DNA of 64,000 bases, taken from NCBI RefSeq assembly GCF_023091745.1, contig NC_068915.1, positions 32,914,001 through 32,978,000 of the forward strand. The letters are read 5' to 3'. The position numbers and the translations under genes were made by a program. Positions within the stretch are counted from its first letter, which is position 1. Each line of letters begins with the position of its first letter. The stretch is from Budorcas taxicolor. Taxonomy: Eukaryota; Chordata; Mammalia; Artiodactyla; Bovidae. Under the pieces are notes generated by a model, which searched no databases, had not been told where the DNA came from, and saw nothing but the letters and a program-made list of their open reading frames with translations. Shown piece after piece: positions 23,226 to 35,307 of the stretch.

Positions 23226-23731
23226 GTGGATGAAACTGGAGCCAATTATACAGAGTGAAGTAAGCCAGAAAGAAAAACACCAATACAGTATACTAATGCA
23301 TATATATGGAATTTAGAAAAATGGTAATGATAACCCTGTATGCGAGACAGCAAAAGAGACACAGATGTATAGAACAGTCTTTTGGACTCTGTGGGAGAAG
23401 GAGAGGGTGGGATGATTTGGGAGAATGGCATTGAAACATGTATAATATCATATAAGAAATGAATTGCCAGTCTAGGTTCGATGCAGGATACAGGATGCTT
23501 GGGGCTGGTGCACTGGGATGACCCAGAGGGATGGTCTGGGGAGGGAGGTGGGAGGGAGGTTCGGGATTGGGAACACGTGTACACCCGTGGCAGATTCTTG
23601 TTGATGTGTGGCAAAACCAATATAATATTGTAAAGTAATTATCCTCCAATTAAAATAAATATATTTAAATTTTAAAATTATTTAAATTAAATTTTTTTAA
23701 AAAGACAAAAAAGAAAAAAAAAGAAGGGCAT

Positions 23732-25030
23732 TGCCAAAGAATGTTCTAACTATGTTACAATTGCATACATTTGACATGCTAGCAAAGTCATGCTCAAAAC
23801 CCCCCAAGCAAGGCTTCAACAATACATGAACTGAGAACTTGCAGATGTTCAAGCTGGATTTAGAAAAGGTAGAGGAACCAGAGATCAAATTGTCAATATC
23901 CACTGGATAATAGAAAAAGCAAGGGAATTCAAGAAAAACATCTACTTCTGCTTTATTGACTATGCAAAGCCTTTGACTGTGTGGATCAAAACAAACTGTG
24001 GAATATTCTTAAAGAAATGGGAATAGCAGAACACCTGACTTGCCTCCTGAGAAACCTGCATGAAGGTCAAGAATTAACAGTTAAGAACTAGAACATGGAA
24101 CAACAGACTGGATCAAAAATGAGAAAGGAATATGTCAAGGCTGTATATTGTCACCTTGCTTATTTAACTTATATACAAATACATCATACAAAATGCCAGG
24201 CTGGAAGAATCAAAGGGTAGAATCAAGATTGCCAGGAGAAATATCAATTACCTCAGATATGCAGATAATACCACTCTTACGGCAAAAAGCAATGAGGAAC
24301 TAAAGAGCCTCTTGATGAAAGTGAAAGAGGAGAGTGAAAAGCCTGACTTAAAACTCAACATTCAAAAAACAAAGATCATGGCCTCTGGCCTCGTCACTTC
24401 ATGGCAAATGGATGGGAAAATGGAAACAGTGACAGTTTTATTCTCCTGGGCTCCAAAGTCACTGTAGATGTTGACTGCAGCCACAAAATTAACAGACCAC
24501 TGCTCCTTGTAAGAAAACTATGAACAAGCTAGACAGCATATTAAAAAGCAGAGACATCAGTTTTCTGACAAAAGTCCATACAGTCAAAGCTATGGTTTTC
24601 CCAGTAGTCATGCACTGATGTAAGAGATGGACCATAAAGAAGGCTAAGCACTGAAGAATTGATGCTTTTGAACTGTGATGTTGGAAACTTTTGAGAGTTC
24701 CTTGGACTGCAAGATCAAATCAGTCAATCCTAAAGGATATCAACCCTGAATATTCATTGGAAGGACTGCTACAGAAACTGAAGCTCCAATACTTTGGTCA
24801 TCTGATGAAAAGAGCTGACTCATTGGAAAAAACCCTTGTGCTGGAAAAGACTGAGGGCAAGAGAAGAAGGGGGGCAACAGAGGACGAGATGGTTGGATGG
24901 CATCACTGACTCAGTGGATGTGAGCTTGAGCAAACTCAGAGAGATAGTGAAGTACAGGGAAGCCTGGCATGCTTCAGTCCATGGGTTCAAAAAAATCGGA
25001 CATGACTTAACAAGAGAATACCAACAAGAA
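23732..25030 (+). mobile_element. BovB LINE, right part of the copy split by L1
   Basis: The sequence resumes at tgccaaagaatgttctaact directly after the L1's right duplication and continues through the reverse transcriptase to the 3' end (catgacttaacaagag). The catalytic box near 24256-24270 reads YADN instead of YADD (ttcagatatgcagataatacc region), and the copy has many indels. Only short frames survive: 24691-24909 and 24836-25036, the arginine-rich C-terminal region. Confidence 0.92.
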
Positions 25031-25349
25031 CCCTAAATTAAATCCACACTTAAAATTATGAAAGGAAGCAACAATTAAAATTACGAGACTTACATGATCA
25101 TATTACAATGAATTTTAACTCCATATTATACTTATCAACATTTTGTGGGTTTAGTATTCATGTGTCTCTAATTTTTATATAAGAATTATACATTTACACG
25201 GAATTTAATTTGTTCTACACCTTAAGAAAAGTTCAAACATTAAGAGAGAAATCATTTAAGCTTATATCCATGATTCTATAAATTGCCTACACAAATGATG
25301 TAGGAAAGATAACGATATAGATGAATATGACTGGCACTAACTTTAAAGC

Positions 25350-25760
25350 TGAGTTGGACTGTGAAGAAAGCTGAGTGCCAAAAAACTGATGCTTTTGAAC
25401 TGTGGTGTTGGAGAAGACTCGAGAGTCCCATGGACTGCAAGGGATCCAACCAGTCCATTCTAAAGGAAACCAGTCCTGGATGTTAACTGGAAGGACTGAT
25501 GGTACAGCTGAAACTCCAATACTTTGGCCACCTTATGTGAAGAGTTGACTCATTGGAAAAGACTCTGATGCTGGGAGGGATTGGGGCAGGATGAGAAGGG
25601 AATGACAGAGGATGAGATGGCTGGATGGTATCACCAACTCAATGGACATGAGTTTGAGTGAATTGCAAGTGTTGGTGATGGACAAGGAGGCCTGGCGTGC
25701 TGCGATTCATGGGATCGCAAAGAGTCAGACACGACTGAGCGACTGAACCGAACTGAACTG
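25350..25760 (+). mobile_element. BovB LINE 3' end
   Basis: A 5'-truncated copy starting at gagttggactgtgaagaaag and ending with a CTGAA-type tail (gaaccgaactgaactg). A near-perfect duplication, aactttaaagc / aactttagagc, lies at 25339-25349 and 25761-25771 (10 of 11). Confidence 0.93.
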
Positions 25761-25945
25761 AACTTTAGAGCAAATATCACTAAAAACAGTTTTCAATAAT
25801 GGAAGATAGGAAAGACAGCAGGGAAAACTCAGGTGAAATAGTATTCCCCAGATGTACACAGTTCTTTTCCGTTAGCTATAAAGGAAATGTTACTGATAAA
25901 AATGACAATATTTGAATAATGCCTATAGTTTCAATAAGTATTATG

Positions 25946-26149
25946 AGTGTTAATCGCTTAGTCATGTCTGACTCTTTACAAACCCATGGACTGTAGCTTG
26001 TCAGGCTCTTCTGTTCATGGAATTCTCCGGGAAAGAATACTGGAGTGTGTTGCCATTTCCTTCTCCAGGGTATCTTTCCAATCAAGGGATCAAACCCAAG
26101 TATCTTGCATTGCAGGCAGATTCTTTACTGTCTGAGTCACCAGGGAAGT
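25946..26149 (-). mobile_element. Bov-tA-type SINE
   Basis: The antisense copy runs from gttaatcgcttagtcatgtc to ttactgtctgagtcaccaggg, with the body ccatttccttctccagggtatc. It is moderately diverged. Confidence 0.9.
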
Positions 26150-27039
26150 ATGGTGTCAGAATTAATGTTCTAATTGGTAACTACTGCAGCTATGTATATA
26201 AATAAGAGATCCCTTTTGTATTTTCTGGAAATGAACACTGAAATATCTGGAATTAAAGAGTTATCATGTACGCAATTTACACTTCATGGTTCACAGTAAC
26301 ACATGTAATTTTTAAAAAGGAAAAATGGTAAAGAGATGATAAATGCTCAGGCTTTGCAAGTGAAACGTACCATAGGTCAAACAATGTAAATTTGCAATGA
26401 CTAAAGTCATACTGAATCCTATCGGTATTTATCAGTGTTATGTTTTCATAAAGCAGAATAAAGTTTCACACACACACGCAAAATAAAAAACTAAAGATTT
26501 CTCAAAAAACAGAGTGAAGACAAAGAACCACGACAGATCTTTCATGGCCTGAGGGAGGGTCATTTTTTTTCAAATGGATGTTTCAGAATCAATTTCAGCA
26601 GCAGACAACAGTGTGAGAATCTTTTCAAAAAAGCCAGGAAAATACTCTAATGGGAGAAAGTGTGCTAGTCTTCTACAGCAAAGCTGCCTCTGGCAACTCC
26701 ACTTGGTATTATGCTTCAATCCTTCAACAGAAAGAAGGGAAGCAGAGAAAAGGGGTTGTACCTAAAAAGTTGGTAGATAGAGGACAAAAATGGGTCCAGA
26801 GACAATACATATTACTTGAGGACAAACTTATTTGTAATCCATTCAGTCCTCTCTTTATCCCAAATTCTAATATTTTGCTTTTATATATAAAGGTCAAAAG
26901 AACTAGAGCTTTTTAGGTAAAAGCCCCAGGAAACAGTTATAAATGTTAAATGATTATTATAAACTTTAGTACTTATTAAAGAGTTTGAGGAGTAGTCATA
27001 ATAAGAGTTACACTATTATTTCCTACTAATATTGATAAT
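26150..27039. other. Non-genic unique DNA
   Basis: Two overlapping frames, 26574-26765 and 26650-26916 (63 and 88 residues), lie in non-repeat DNA. I recognise no motif, signal peptide or splice context, and treat them as chance. Confidence 0.5.
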
Positions 27040-27215
27040 ATTATTTCGTATTTATACTCACTTTTTTACATACATTATAGCATTTATTACCTAACATAAT
27101 TTAATGAGTTAGATACTGATACTTTCATTTGAAGTAAAATTAATCACAAAGTATAAATTGGTCAAGATTACACAGCTAGCAAGTAAAATGCTTGGCAGTT
27201 TAACTTCAGAGCTCA
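27040..27215 (-). mobile_element. MIR SINE (ancient)
   Basis: Antisense MIR blocks: acatacattatagcatttatta, taatgagttagatactgata, cacaaagtataaattggtcaagattacacagctagcaagta, and gcagtttaacttcagagctc. The spacing fits MIR. Confidence 0.75.
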
Positions 27216-27286
27216 CATCTCTATGAAACAGTTGGATGGAAATAGGTAAAATCACAATGTATAAAATGTTTCAAATTTTATTCCAT

Positions 27287-29542
27287 ATCAGTTCATTTGA
27301 GTCTCTCTTTGTGACCCCATGGAATGCAGAACGCCAGGACTCCCTGTCCATCACCAACTCCCAGAGCTTGCTCAAACTAATGTCCACCAAATTGGTGATG
27401 CCATCCAACCATCTCAACCTGTTGTATCCTTCTCCTCATGCCTTTGATCTTTCCCAGCATCAGGGTCTTTTCCAGTAAGTCAGTTTTTCGCATCAGGTGG
27501 TCAAAGCAATGGAGTTTCAGCTTCAGTAACAGTCTTTCAATGAATATTCAGGACTGATTTCCTCTAGGAGTGACTGGTTTGATCTCCTTGCAGTCCAAGG
27601 GACTCTCAAGAGTCCTCTCCAAAACCATAGTTCAAAAGCATCAATTCTTCGGCACTCAGCTTCCTTTATAGTCCAACTCTCACATCCATACATGATACTG
27701 GAAAACCACAGCTTTGACCAGATGGACCTTTGTGGGCAAAGTAATGTCTGTGATTTTTAATATGCTGTCTAGATTGATCATAGCTATTCTTCCAAGGAGT
27801 AAGCGACTTTTAATTTCATGGCTGCAGTCACCATCTGCAGTGATTTTGGAGCCCAAGAAAATAGTCTGTCACTCTTTCCACTGTTTACCCATCTATTTGC
27901 CATGAAGTGATGGGACCGGATGCCATGATCTTAGTTTTCTGAATGTTGAGTTTTAAGCCAACTTTTTCACTCTGCTCTTTCACTTTCATCAAGAACCACT
28001 TTAGTTCTTCTTCCCTTTCTGCTATAAGGATGGTGTCATCGGCATATCTGAGGTTAGTGATATTTCTCCCAGCAGTCTTGATTCTAACTTCTGCTTCATC
28101 CAACCTGCCATTCCTTATGATGTACACTGAGTATAAGTTAAATAAGCACAGCAATATATAGCCTTGACTGACTCCTTTCTCAATTTGGAACCAGTCCATT
28201 GTTCCATGTCCTGTTCTAAGTGTTGCTTCTTGACCTGCATACAGATTTCTCAGGAGGCATGTCAGGTGGTCTGGTATTCCCATCTCCTGAAGAATTTTCC
28301 ACAGTTTGTTGAAACTGTTTGTCCACACAAAGGCTTTGACATAGTCAATAAAACAGAAATAGGTATATTTCTGGAACTCTCTTGCTTTTTTGATAGTGCA
28401 ACAGATGTTGGCCATTTGATCTCTGCCTTTCTGCCTTTTCTAGATCCAGCTTGAACATCTGGAAGTTCACTGTTCATGTACTGTTGAAGCCTGGCTTGGA
28501 GAATGTTAAGCATTTCTTTGGTAGTGTGTGAGATGAGTGCAATTGTGCGGTAGTTTGAACATTCTTCGGCATTGCCCTTTTTTGGGATTAGAATGAAAGC
28601 TGACCTTTTCCAGTCCTGTGGCCACTGCTGAGTTTTCCAAATTTGCTGGCATATTGAGTGCAGCACTTTCTCAACATCATATTTTAGGATTTGAAATAGT
28701 TCAACTGGAATTCCTTCATCTCCACTAGCTTTGTTCATGGTGATGCTTCTTAAAGGCCCATTTGACTTCTCATTCCAGGATGTCTGGCTCTAGGCGAGTG
28801 ATCACACCAACGTGGTTGTCTCACTCATGAAGATCTTCTTTGTACAGTTCTTCTGTGTTTTGTTGCCACCTCTTCTTAATATCTTCTACTTCTGTTAGGT
28901 CCATACCATTTCTGTCCTTTATTGAGCCCATCTTTGCATGAAATGTTCCCTTCATATCTCTAATTTTCTCAAAGAGATCTCAGTCTTTCCCATTCTATTG
29001 TTTTCCTCTATTTCTTTGCATTGATCACTGAGGAAGACCTTCTTATCCTCCTTGCTATTCTTCAGAACTTTGCATTCAAATAGGTATATCTTTCCTTTTC
29101 TCCTTTGCCTTCAGCTTCTCCTCTTTTCTCAGCTATTTATAAGGCCTCCTCAGACAGCCATTTTGCTTTTTTGCATTTCTTTTTCTTGGGTATGGTCTTG
29201 ATCCCTGCCTCCTTTACAATGTCACGAACCTGTGTTGGTGGTTCTTCAAGCACTCTATCAGATCTAATCCCTAGAATCTATTTGTTACTTTCACTGTATA
29301 ATTGTAAGGGATTTGATTTAGGTCACACCTGAATGATCTAGTGGTTTTCTCTACTTTCTTCAATTTAAGTCTGAATTTGGCAATAAGGAGTTCATGATCT
29401 GAGCTATAGTCAGCTCTCAGTCTTGTTTTTACTGAATGTATAGAACTTTTCCATCTCTGGTGGTAAGAATATAATCAATCTAATCTCAGTATTGACCATC
29501 TGGTGATGTTCATGTGTAGAGTCTTATCTTGTGTTATTCCAT
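27287..29542 (-). mobile_element. BovB LINE, 3' 2.25 kb
   Basis: The element extends from a damaged 3' end (cagttcatttgagtctctct, with the cgtgtccgac block deleted) through the C-terminal region and reverse transcriptase into the C-terminal endonuclease region, where it is truncated near 29542 (atgttcatgtgtagagtctt). It is moderately old with many frame breaks. Confidence 0.93.
27885..28738 (-). pseudogene. BovB reverse transcriptase, partial
   Basis: Two overlapping minus-strand frames cover the reverse transcriptase. 28262-28738 (158 residues) starts MNKASGDEGIPVELFQILK and includes QDWKRSAFILIPKKGNAEE. 27885-28415 (176 residues) contains a damaged motif A (CFIDYVKAFVW, where FIDYAKAFD is expected, so the second aspartate is lost) and the catalytic YADD at residues 124-127. 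QGC-ILSP reads QGYILLC. It is broken by frameshift and lacks an endonuclease. Confidence 0.88.
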
Positions 29543-29837
29543 ATAAAGACTGATTAATAATCATTATGGGTCACTATTTCTAATATAACTTTTAGGGTAT
29601 CCAATGTTCCTTGACATCAAATTACATAAATTTTTGTGAGTTTACGAATTCAAAAATTATTTGAATATTTCTTCAGTTAGCAATAAGGAAAATGCTTTTT
29701 ATTAATAAAGAAAATGTTATGTGCCAGGGTAAAAACTTAACCCCAACATTTCTGGTTTGATTTTATTCATTCAACAAATTTTATTCACTGCCTGTTTTAT
29801 CCCAGGTAGTTTTCTGCACCAGATAGGCATGGTTTGT
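29543..29837. other. Non-genic unique DNA
   Basis: Nothing recognised. Confidence 0.5.
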
Positions 29838-30018
29838 TTTTGTCGTTTAGTCACTAAGTCCTGTCTGACTGACTCTTTGCGACCCCATGGACTGTTCCCC
29901 ACCAGGTTCCTCTGTCCATGGAACTTCCCAGGCAAACACCCTGGAAGGGGTTGCGATTTTCCTTCTCTTGGGGATCTTCCCAAACCAGGGATGGAATTCA
30001 CATCTCCTGTATTGGCAT
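29838..30018 (-). mobile_element. Bov-tA-type SINE, truncated head
   Basis: The antisense copy runs from gtcgtttagtcactaagtcc through ggcaaacaccctggaaggggttgc to ttcacatctcctgtattggca; the tRNA-derived head is mostly missing. Confidence 0.88.
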
Positions 30019-30574
30019 GGTTAAGCAGATATAAATTCCTAACATCATTAGGAATTTTTTATACAAGGAGAAAAACAAAATATTCAAGACAAAAATACAG
30101 TGTATATCATAAGATAATAAGAGATAGGATAAAAACTAAAACAGTAATATTTAAAAATTCTCTTATGTTGAGTGAAATCTACAACTTTACAGATTTCCTT
30201 CTTTAATCCTAGGTTTTCCCTGTAGAGGCAAGCAGGAGGAAAGTAATCTAAGTTTTAAGATAATAACTCTTGAATTTTGTTAAATCACCTAACATCCTAC
30301 CAGAAATCTTTATTATGTAAAATACACAGAATTTTAATGCTAAACTGAATTAAATGCACATGACATGAAATAATTTTGTCTGTGCTCCTGTGAAATTGAT
30401 CTACTCTATTAGTGTCCCTCTACAACTAAGGCCAGACTTAAAAACAAGCACCAGATATAGCTGGATCAAGGCAATCACCTTTTTTACCCTTTGTTCCTGA
30501 ATCCTATAGTTTTATAGTCTACTGATAATAGAATGAATTCTAATAGGTATACCTTGGGAAAAAAGACGGTTCTA
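30019..30574. other. Non-genic AT-rich DNA
   Basis: Nothing recognised. Confidence 0.5.
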
Positions 30575-30690
30575 ATATTTATATGCTGAATGATTTGGGG
30601 CAGGTTATTTATATCCATTCATTAAATCTTCTTTATTGGTATACTAATAATAGTAATTTTGATCTCATTAGTTTGTTGTTGAACACAAAG
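30575..30690 (+). mobile_element. MIR SINE remnant
   Basis: The order is aatgatttggggcaggttattta, taaatcttctttattggtatactaataatagtaa, then ctcattagtttgttgttgaac, following the MIR centre. Confidence 0.6.
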
Positions 30691-31876
30691 GTGAGTTTAT
30701 GTAGGCCACTAGCCCAAAGTACACATGTAGCATACATTCAATTAACATTAGTTTATCTCTCTTTCCCATACTAAGTGCAGACTTCAGTTATGCATGCTAC
30801 AGTCAAATAAAATGTAGCATCCTTATCTGTAACTGTGCACTTGTTTTTACTGACACTAGTTTTTTAAAAAAAGATTTCAGAGTTAATTCTGTTAAACATT
30901 TGAAAATCTTCAACTACTATTTTTATTTTTCCCAGTTTCTGGAATTTCTCTTTTGTAATTCAACATATTCAACTTATTTAATAGTATTTCCAGCTGCATA
31001 GCACAAGCAAGTTAGAAAAGACTGTTTCAAACATTCTTATATAAGTTAATTAAGATTTTTAGAATATGACAAAGTCAAGGATGGAGTTCTATGACAAAGC
31101 ACTAAAAATCTATCTGCCTTACAGTTAATAGTAATCTACAACTCAGGGTTATCTAAATATGACCTTTCAACCAATTATAATCCTGCTTGGCTCTATTATT
31201 GGTCAATATTTTTCAGTCTTGCCAAGAGCAACATTAAAAGAGACCTCTGAAATGTCTTATTGAAATACATTGACTCTACATCTTTTCTCTAAGAAAGTTA
31301 TGTAAAGAAAACATTTCATAAAGGTTTTAAATTTGCCAGCCCCATGCTGTCTCTTATGCACACTTCTGCTATGTATGAGTATAGTAAAACCAAATAAATG
31401 AGCATTGTTAATAAACCATAATTTCCATGTAAGGATCTCAAGTACTGGTGGCCATAACATAGTATTTTGCAAGTTACTTTTATAGATAAGCATTTCCCTA
31501 ATTGCCTAGTTCAGAGTTTCTAAAACAGCAAGCTTTCTACAGTATCAATATAATATTATTAATTAGTATGCTATAAAAAGTTATGTATGCAAATCTATTT
31601 CAAAACTGTTGGGTGAAACAGAATTTAAGGGCCAGTTTCCATTACTGAGATGCTACTGAGGATATACGCTAACACGCATTGTGAATTCACAAAGAAAGGT
31701 ATAGTAACAACCTTCCTCATGCTCCACTGACCACAGACCTATTATCTCACAGTACTAACTTTTCTCAATTTTATCTTTATAATAGTTACTGAGATTAGAT
31801 AAAATCATTTTAAAAATAAGTAAGTATAACAGGGACTCAGTTCTGATGCCAAGGTTAAGAGACCAGTATATCCCCC
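30691..31876. other. Non-genic unique DNA
   Basis: No gene, RNA or repeat recognised. Confidence 0.5.
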
Positions 31877-31877
31877 A

Positions 31878-31878
<1 letters not shown>

Positions 31879-31915
<37 letters not shown>
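31879..31915. repeat. (CA)n microsatellite
   Basis: About 18 uninterrupted CA units flanked by short C runs. This length class is usually polymorphic. Confidence 0.97.
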
Positions 31916-31917
<2 letters not shown>

Positions 31918-31994
31918 CACCATAACTGAATTGAACATCCATGTGTAAAATGAGCTTCAATGTTTGGTGATCATTGCTGGAGTACCATATAGCT

Positions 31995-32330
31995 ATGGGC
32001 TTCCCTGGGCTCAACTGGTAAAGAATCTGCCTGCAATGCAAGAGATCCTGGTTCCATTCCTGGGTCGGGAAGATCCCTGGGAGAAGGGATGGGCTACCCA
32101 CTCCAGTATTCATGGGCTTCCCTGGTGGATCAGATGGTAAAGAATCCACCTGCAATACTGAAGACCTGGGTTTGATACCTGGATTGGGAAGATCCGCTGG
32201 AGGAGGGCATGGTAAGACATTCCAGTATTATTGACTGGAGAATCCCCATGGACAGAGAAACCTGGCTGGCTACAGTCATGGGGTTGCAAAAAGTCAGACA
32301 TGACTGTGAAACTAAGCACAGCACAACACA
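31995..32330 (+). mobile_element. Composite Bov-tA SINE array
   Basis: Two tRNA-derived units (gggcttccctgggctcaact and gggcttccctggtggatcag) are followed by a BovA body ending gtcagacatgactgtgaaac. The ~335-base total is longer than a standard single Bov-tA. Confidence 0.9.
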
Positions 32331-34811
32331 GGATTACTCAACAGGAAAATGACTTGGAGAGCAATGCAGGATCCCAGTGATACGAACTAAGAGTCTTAGA
32401 GCTAGGGTTGTTACTGCTCAATCTAGTACGTAGCATGCTGATTTTGATTTTATTTCCCCCTTTCCTCAGGGTGAAGCTTACAATGACCTTCAAAGATGTA
32501 CTTGTGGAGGTGTGACAGGCAGAAGCAACCTAAATGAGGTACTTGCTGGCTAGAGAGAGACACAGGGATAATGTCATAACTAAAGTATTGGGAATACTAT
32601 TGACACCCCAGGAAAATATTTAAACTGCACACAGGATATTGAGAAAATATAAAGTCAAAGAATCCAAAGCTTTCCTCTGATTTTTCAGTACAGCCAATGA
32701 CCTAAGATAACTAATACTCTTCCACCTACACAACACTCCTCTTTTTTTTCTGTCTGCAATATCAACAATTGCCCTCAGCAAAATGATCTGGGAGAAAATT
32801 GATCTCCTTTAGAGTTTTCTGGCAGCAGATGAACAAACGTTTTTAAGCACTAGATAGTAGCTGGTAGGAAACAAACAATACCTATTCCAACAACAAAACC
32901 AACAACTGAAGTTTTTTTAAATCAAACAAAATAGTGAAAGGTGTGTTGTCTTTCACTCTTTATATGTTTTAACTTCAACAAATTTGTTTCACAAAGGAAG
33001 GAGAATGTTGAACTTCTGAGTTAATTAAGAGAAATCTGATTTATACCACAAACTTTAAAACATCTTAAAGAAAATGTAAAAACCAAAAAAGTTCCTAAAC
33101 TGAGAAAGTTCTTAAAATAGGTAATCTATCATCTCCAGGTTCTGTTAACTACTCCTGAATTGTGATTAAAACAGTAACCACCAGAGATAAGGCCACTTAT
33201 ATTTTCTATTTCCTTCCTCCCACTACACACACCCTATTCCTGTTTCTGCACCTGGGGACGACTACCACAAAATGACTCACTCTCTTCCTTATCCTAGTAG
33301 TCTAGTCAGCCAGGAAATAGCAACTGAAGGAATACTTCCTCACGTGATGAATATTCCTCTCTCTTGTTCACTGAAGCACACCCTAGGGGATATGATCAGG
33401 TCTTATAAAAATACATTTCACAGAGTATCTCATTCTCTACACAACTTGCCTGCTCTTCTTTTATGCACAGTTGTTTTTACTGTGCTGTCTTTCATAATAT
33501 CTTCTATACAAAATAAAGATGCACATAAAATAAACTGGAGATATAAGGACAAAAAAGATCAGAATTTACCACTTCTGGATATTTCTAGATATCATCCCTC
33601 AATCTCCACTACACTTCTTTATTCCTAGAGTTAATATATTCTTAGGACAGTGAGAAAATGCCCTTTTGAGTATCTAACATACATAGCTTATGTTAATACA
33701 ATTGAATCAGAAATATATATGGGTAAATTACTATTAACTGTTCAGTTACACTAACAGCCTTGGGTCAGTAATAGTGTATGATGAAATTATTCTATTCTAC
33801 CAAAAATGTCTGCTCTGTTAGGTTTTGTTAAAGCATATTACATATACAACTGAGAAATAAAGATATCTTCCATTTTACATTATCAGCAGTACCAAAATAA
33901 TGATTATATATACAGTGTGAGTTATTTTTTATATCACATTTCTAAATATGAGACCAAATATCTCAATTAATTTTCTTCTAGTTGTCCATAGCTTTAGCTA
34001 TTTTTCCTTCCTTAGTCTCTGAAAATTTATTCATAATACTTGGTAATAACTCAAAATTATTCAATAAACAATGCATTTATCTAAACAGCAGTTATATATA
34101 AGCAACTGATACATGTTTTAATATCTATAATGCTTTGATTAATAATATCTTTTAAAAAATATTTTCCTTACTATCTGATTTTTCCTCTCAATATTTTTAA
34201 TTTTGTAGTAAGCAATGTTAAAGTACATAGCTACCTACTAAAATTAACTCACTTACTTCAATACTATATCTTTGTCATTACTTTGCCACTACTGAAATAG
34301 AGTGTTGACAGCTTAATTAATTGCCATATGTTAGGACTTTAAAATTAATATTACAATTCTAGATTTCCTTTAAGGAATATACTGTAGAATACGCAGTGCA
34401 TATCACTTTAATGATCACATTAGCAATGTCCTCACCATCAGTAAACTGGGTGTGAATATAAAATATAGATTCTGGACAAAATCTACCTTATAGATCAGAA
34501 GGAAATCATGATAAAATAGTAAAAATGATAGATGCGCTTCCTAGTCAGATTAACTCTTTAAAAAACAACAACAACAAAAAGATGCAGACGTTATGGTATC
34601 AAGAACAATTCAGTCTCATTATAGACTCTTACCTGGAAGATGTCATTGAACAAATGTATTTGTGTCATCACACAAAATACTACTATATAAAAATAATTGT
34701 CAGATCACAAAGCAAACCCTTCATTATCTGTGGTGAGGGGGAAGACATTTCACAAAGGGCATATTTTACACATTGAAGCTTTGCGGACTTAGTTCCAGGG
34801 TAACTTAGCTG
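32331..34811. other. 2.5 kb of non-repeat, non-genic DNA
   Basis: This is one of the longest stretches in the window without a recognisable repeat. The 118-residue frame at 33272-33628 has no motif that I know; it contains one hydrophobic stretch (LPALLLCTVVFTVLSFIISS) that could form a membrane segment, but codon use and context give no support. The rest is AT-rich. Confidence 0.5.
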
Positions 34812-35011
34812 CATGTGCATGTTCAGTTGCTTCAGTCATGTCTGACTCTTTGCAACACTATGGACTGTAGCCTGCTAGGCTCCTCTGTCCATGGGATTCT
34901 CCAGGTGAGAATACTGGAATGGGTTGTCACGTCTTCCTCCAGGGGATCTTCCCAACCTAGAGATGGAACCTGTGTCTTCTGCAATGCAGACCAATTCTTT
35001 ACCTGGAAACC
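34812..35011 (-). mobile_element. Bov-tA-type SINE
   Basis: The antisense copy runs from gcatgttcagttgcttcagtc to accaattctttacctgg, with body ccatgggattctccaggtg. Confidence 0.9.
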
Positions 35012-35307
35012 CCTTTTAAAGCTATACTCAACACAAATCCCTCAAGGGCTGGGGGAATAATAAGCCTGCTTTGTCTGAGGTACTTCTCTGTGTACTAACA
35101 GTACAGAAGTAAACAAAAGTAACAAAAATCTACAAAAGTTCTAAAAGCGCTGCACTCAAGTTGAGAACATAATTCTACATACAAAAACCTTCATTCCAAC
35201 TAAAATATCTTTATACATTTTTATGCTTAGAATGACAATAATATTTTGATTAAAGACAAGATTTATCAACTAAAGAAAAAACTTGAGACCACTGTACTAA
35301 GATATCA

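Larger units (their letters stand above)
19724..23716 (+). mobile_element. L1 LINE with 5' inversion and intact target-site duplication
   Basis: A 4-kb L1 inserted into BovB. The perfect 15-base duplication aaaaaagaagggcat lies at 19709-19723 and 23717-23731. The 5' part (19724 to about 21283) is antisense L1 from the endonuclease to the start of the reverse transcriptase. The 3' part (about 21284 to 23716) is sense from the reverse transcriptase to the A-rich tail. About 66 bases of L1 (21287-21352 in sense) occur in both parts. The 3' UTR is the long form (ggcaaaaccaatataatatt, tcctccaattaaaataaat), so it belongs to a different subfamily from the L1s at 1-2564 and 38071-39303. The nick site reads aat|aaaaaa on the top strand, close to the L1 preference TT|AAAA. 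Confidence 0.96.

Noticed and set aside
26574..26916. Overlapping frames of 63 and 88 residues as a small gene
   Set aside because: No recognisable domain, and the two frames compete for the same DNA with no codon-bias evidence.
31805..32155. Frame with a run of CV dipeptides
   Set aside because: It is the translation of the (CA)n microsatellite flanked by Bov-tA.
33272..33628. 118-residue frame as a host gene
   Set aside because: No motif, no splice or promoter context that I can defend, and a chance frame of this length is expected in 64 kb.
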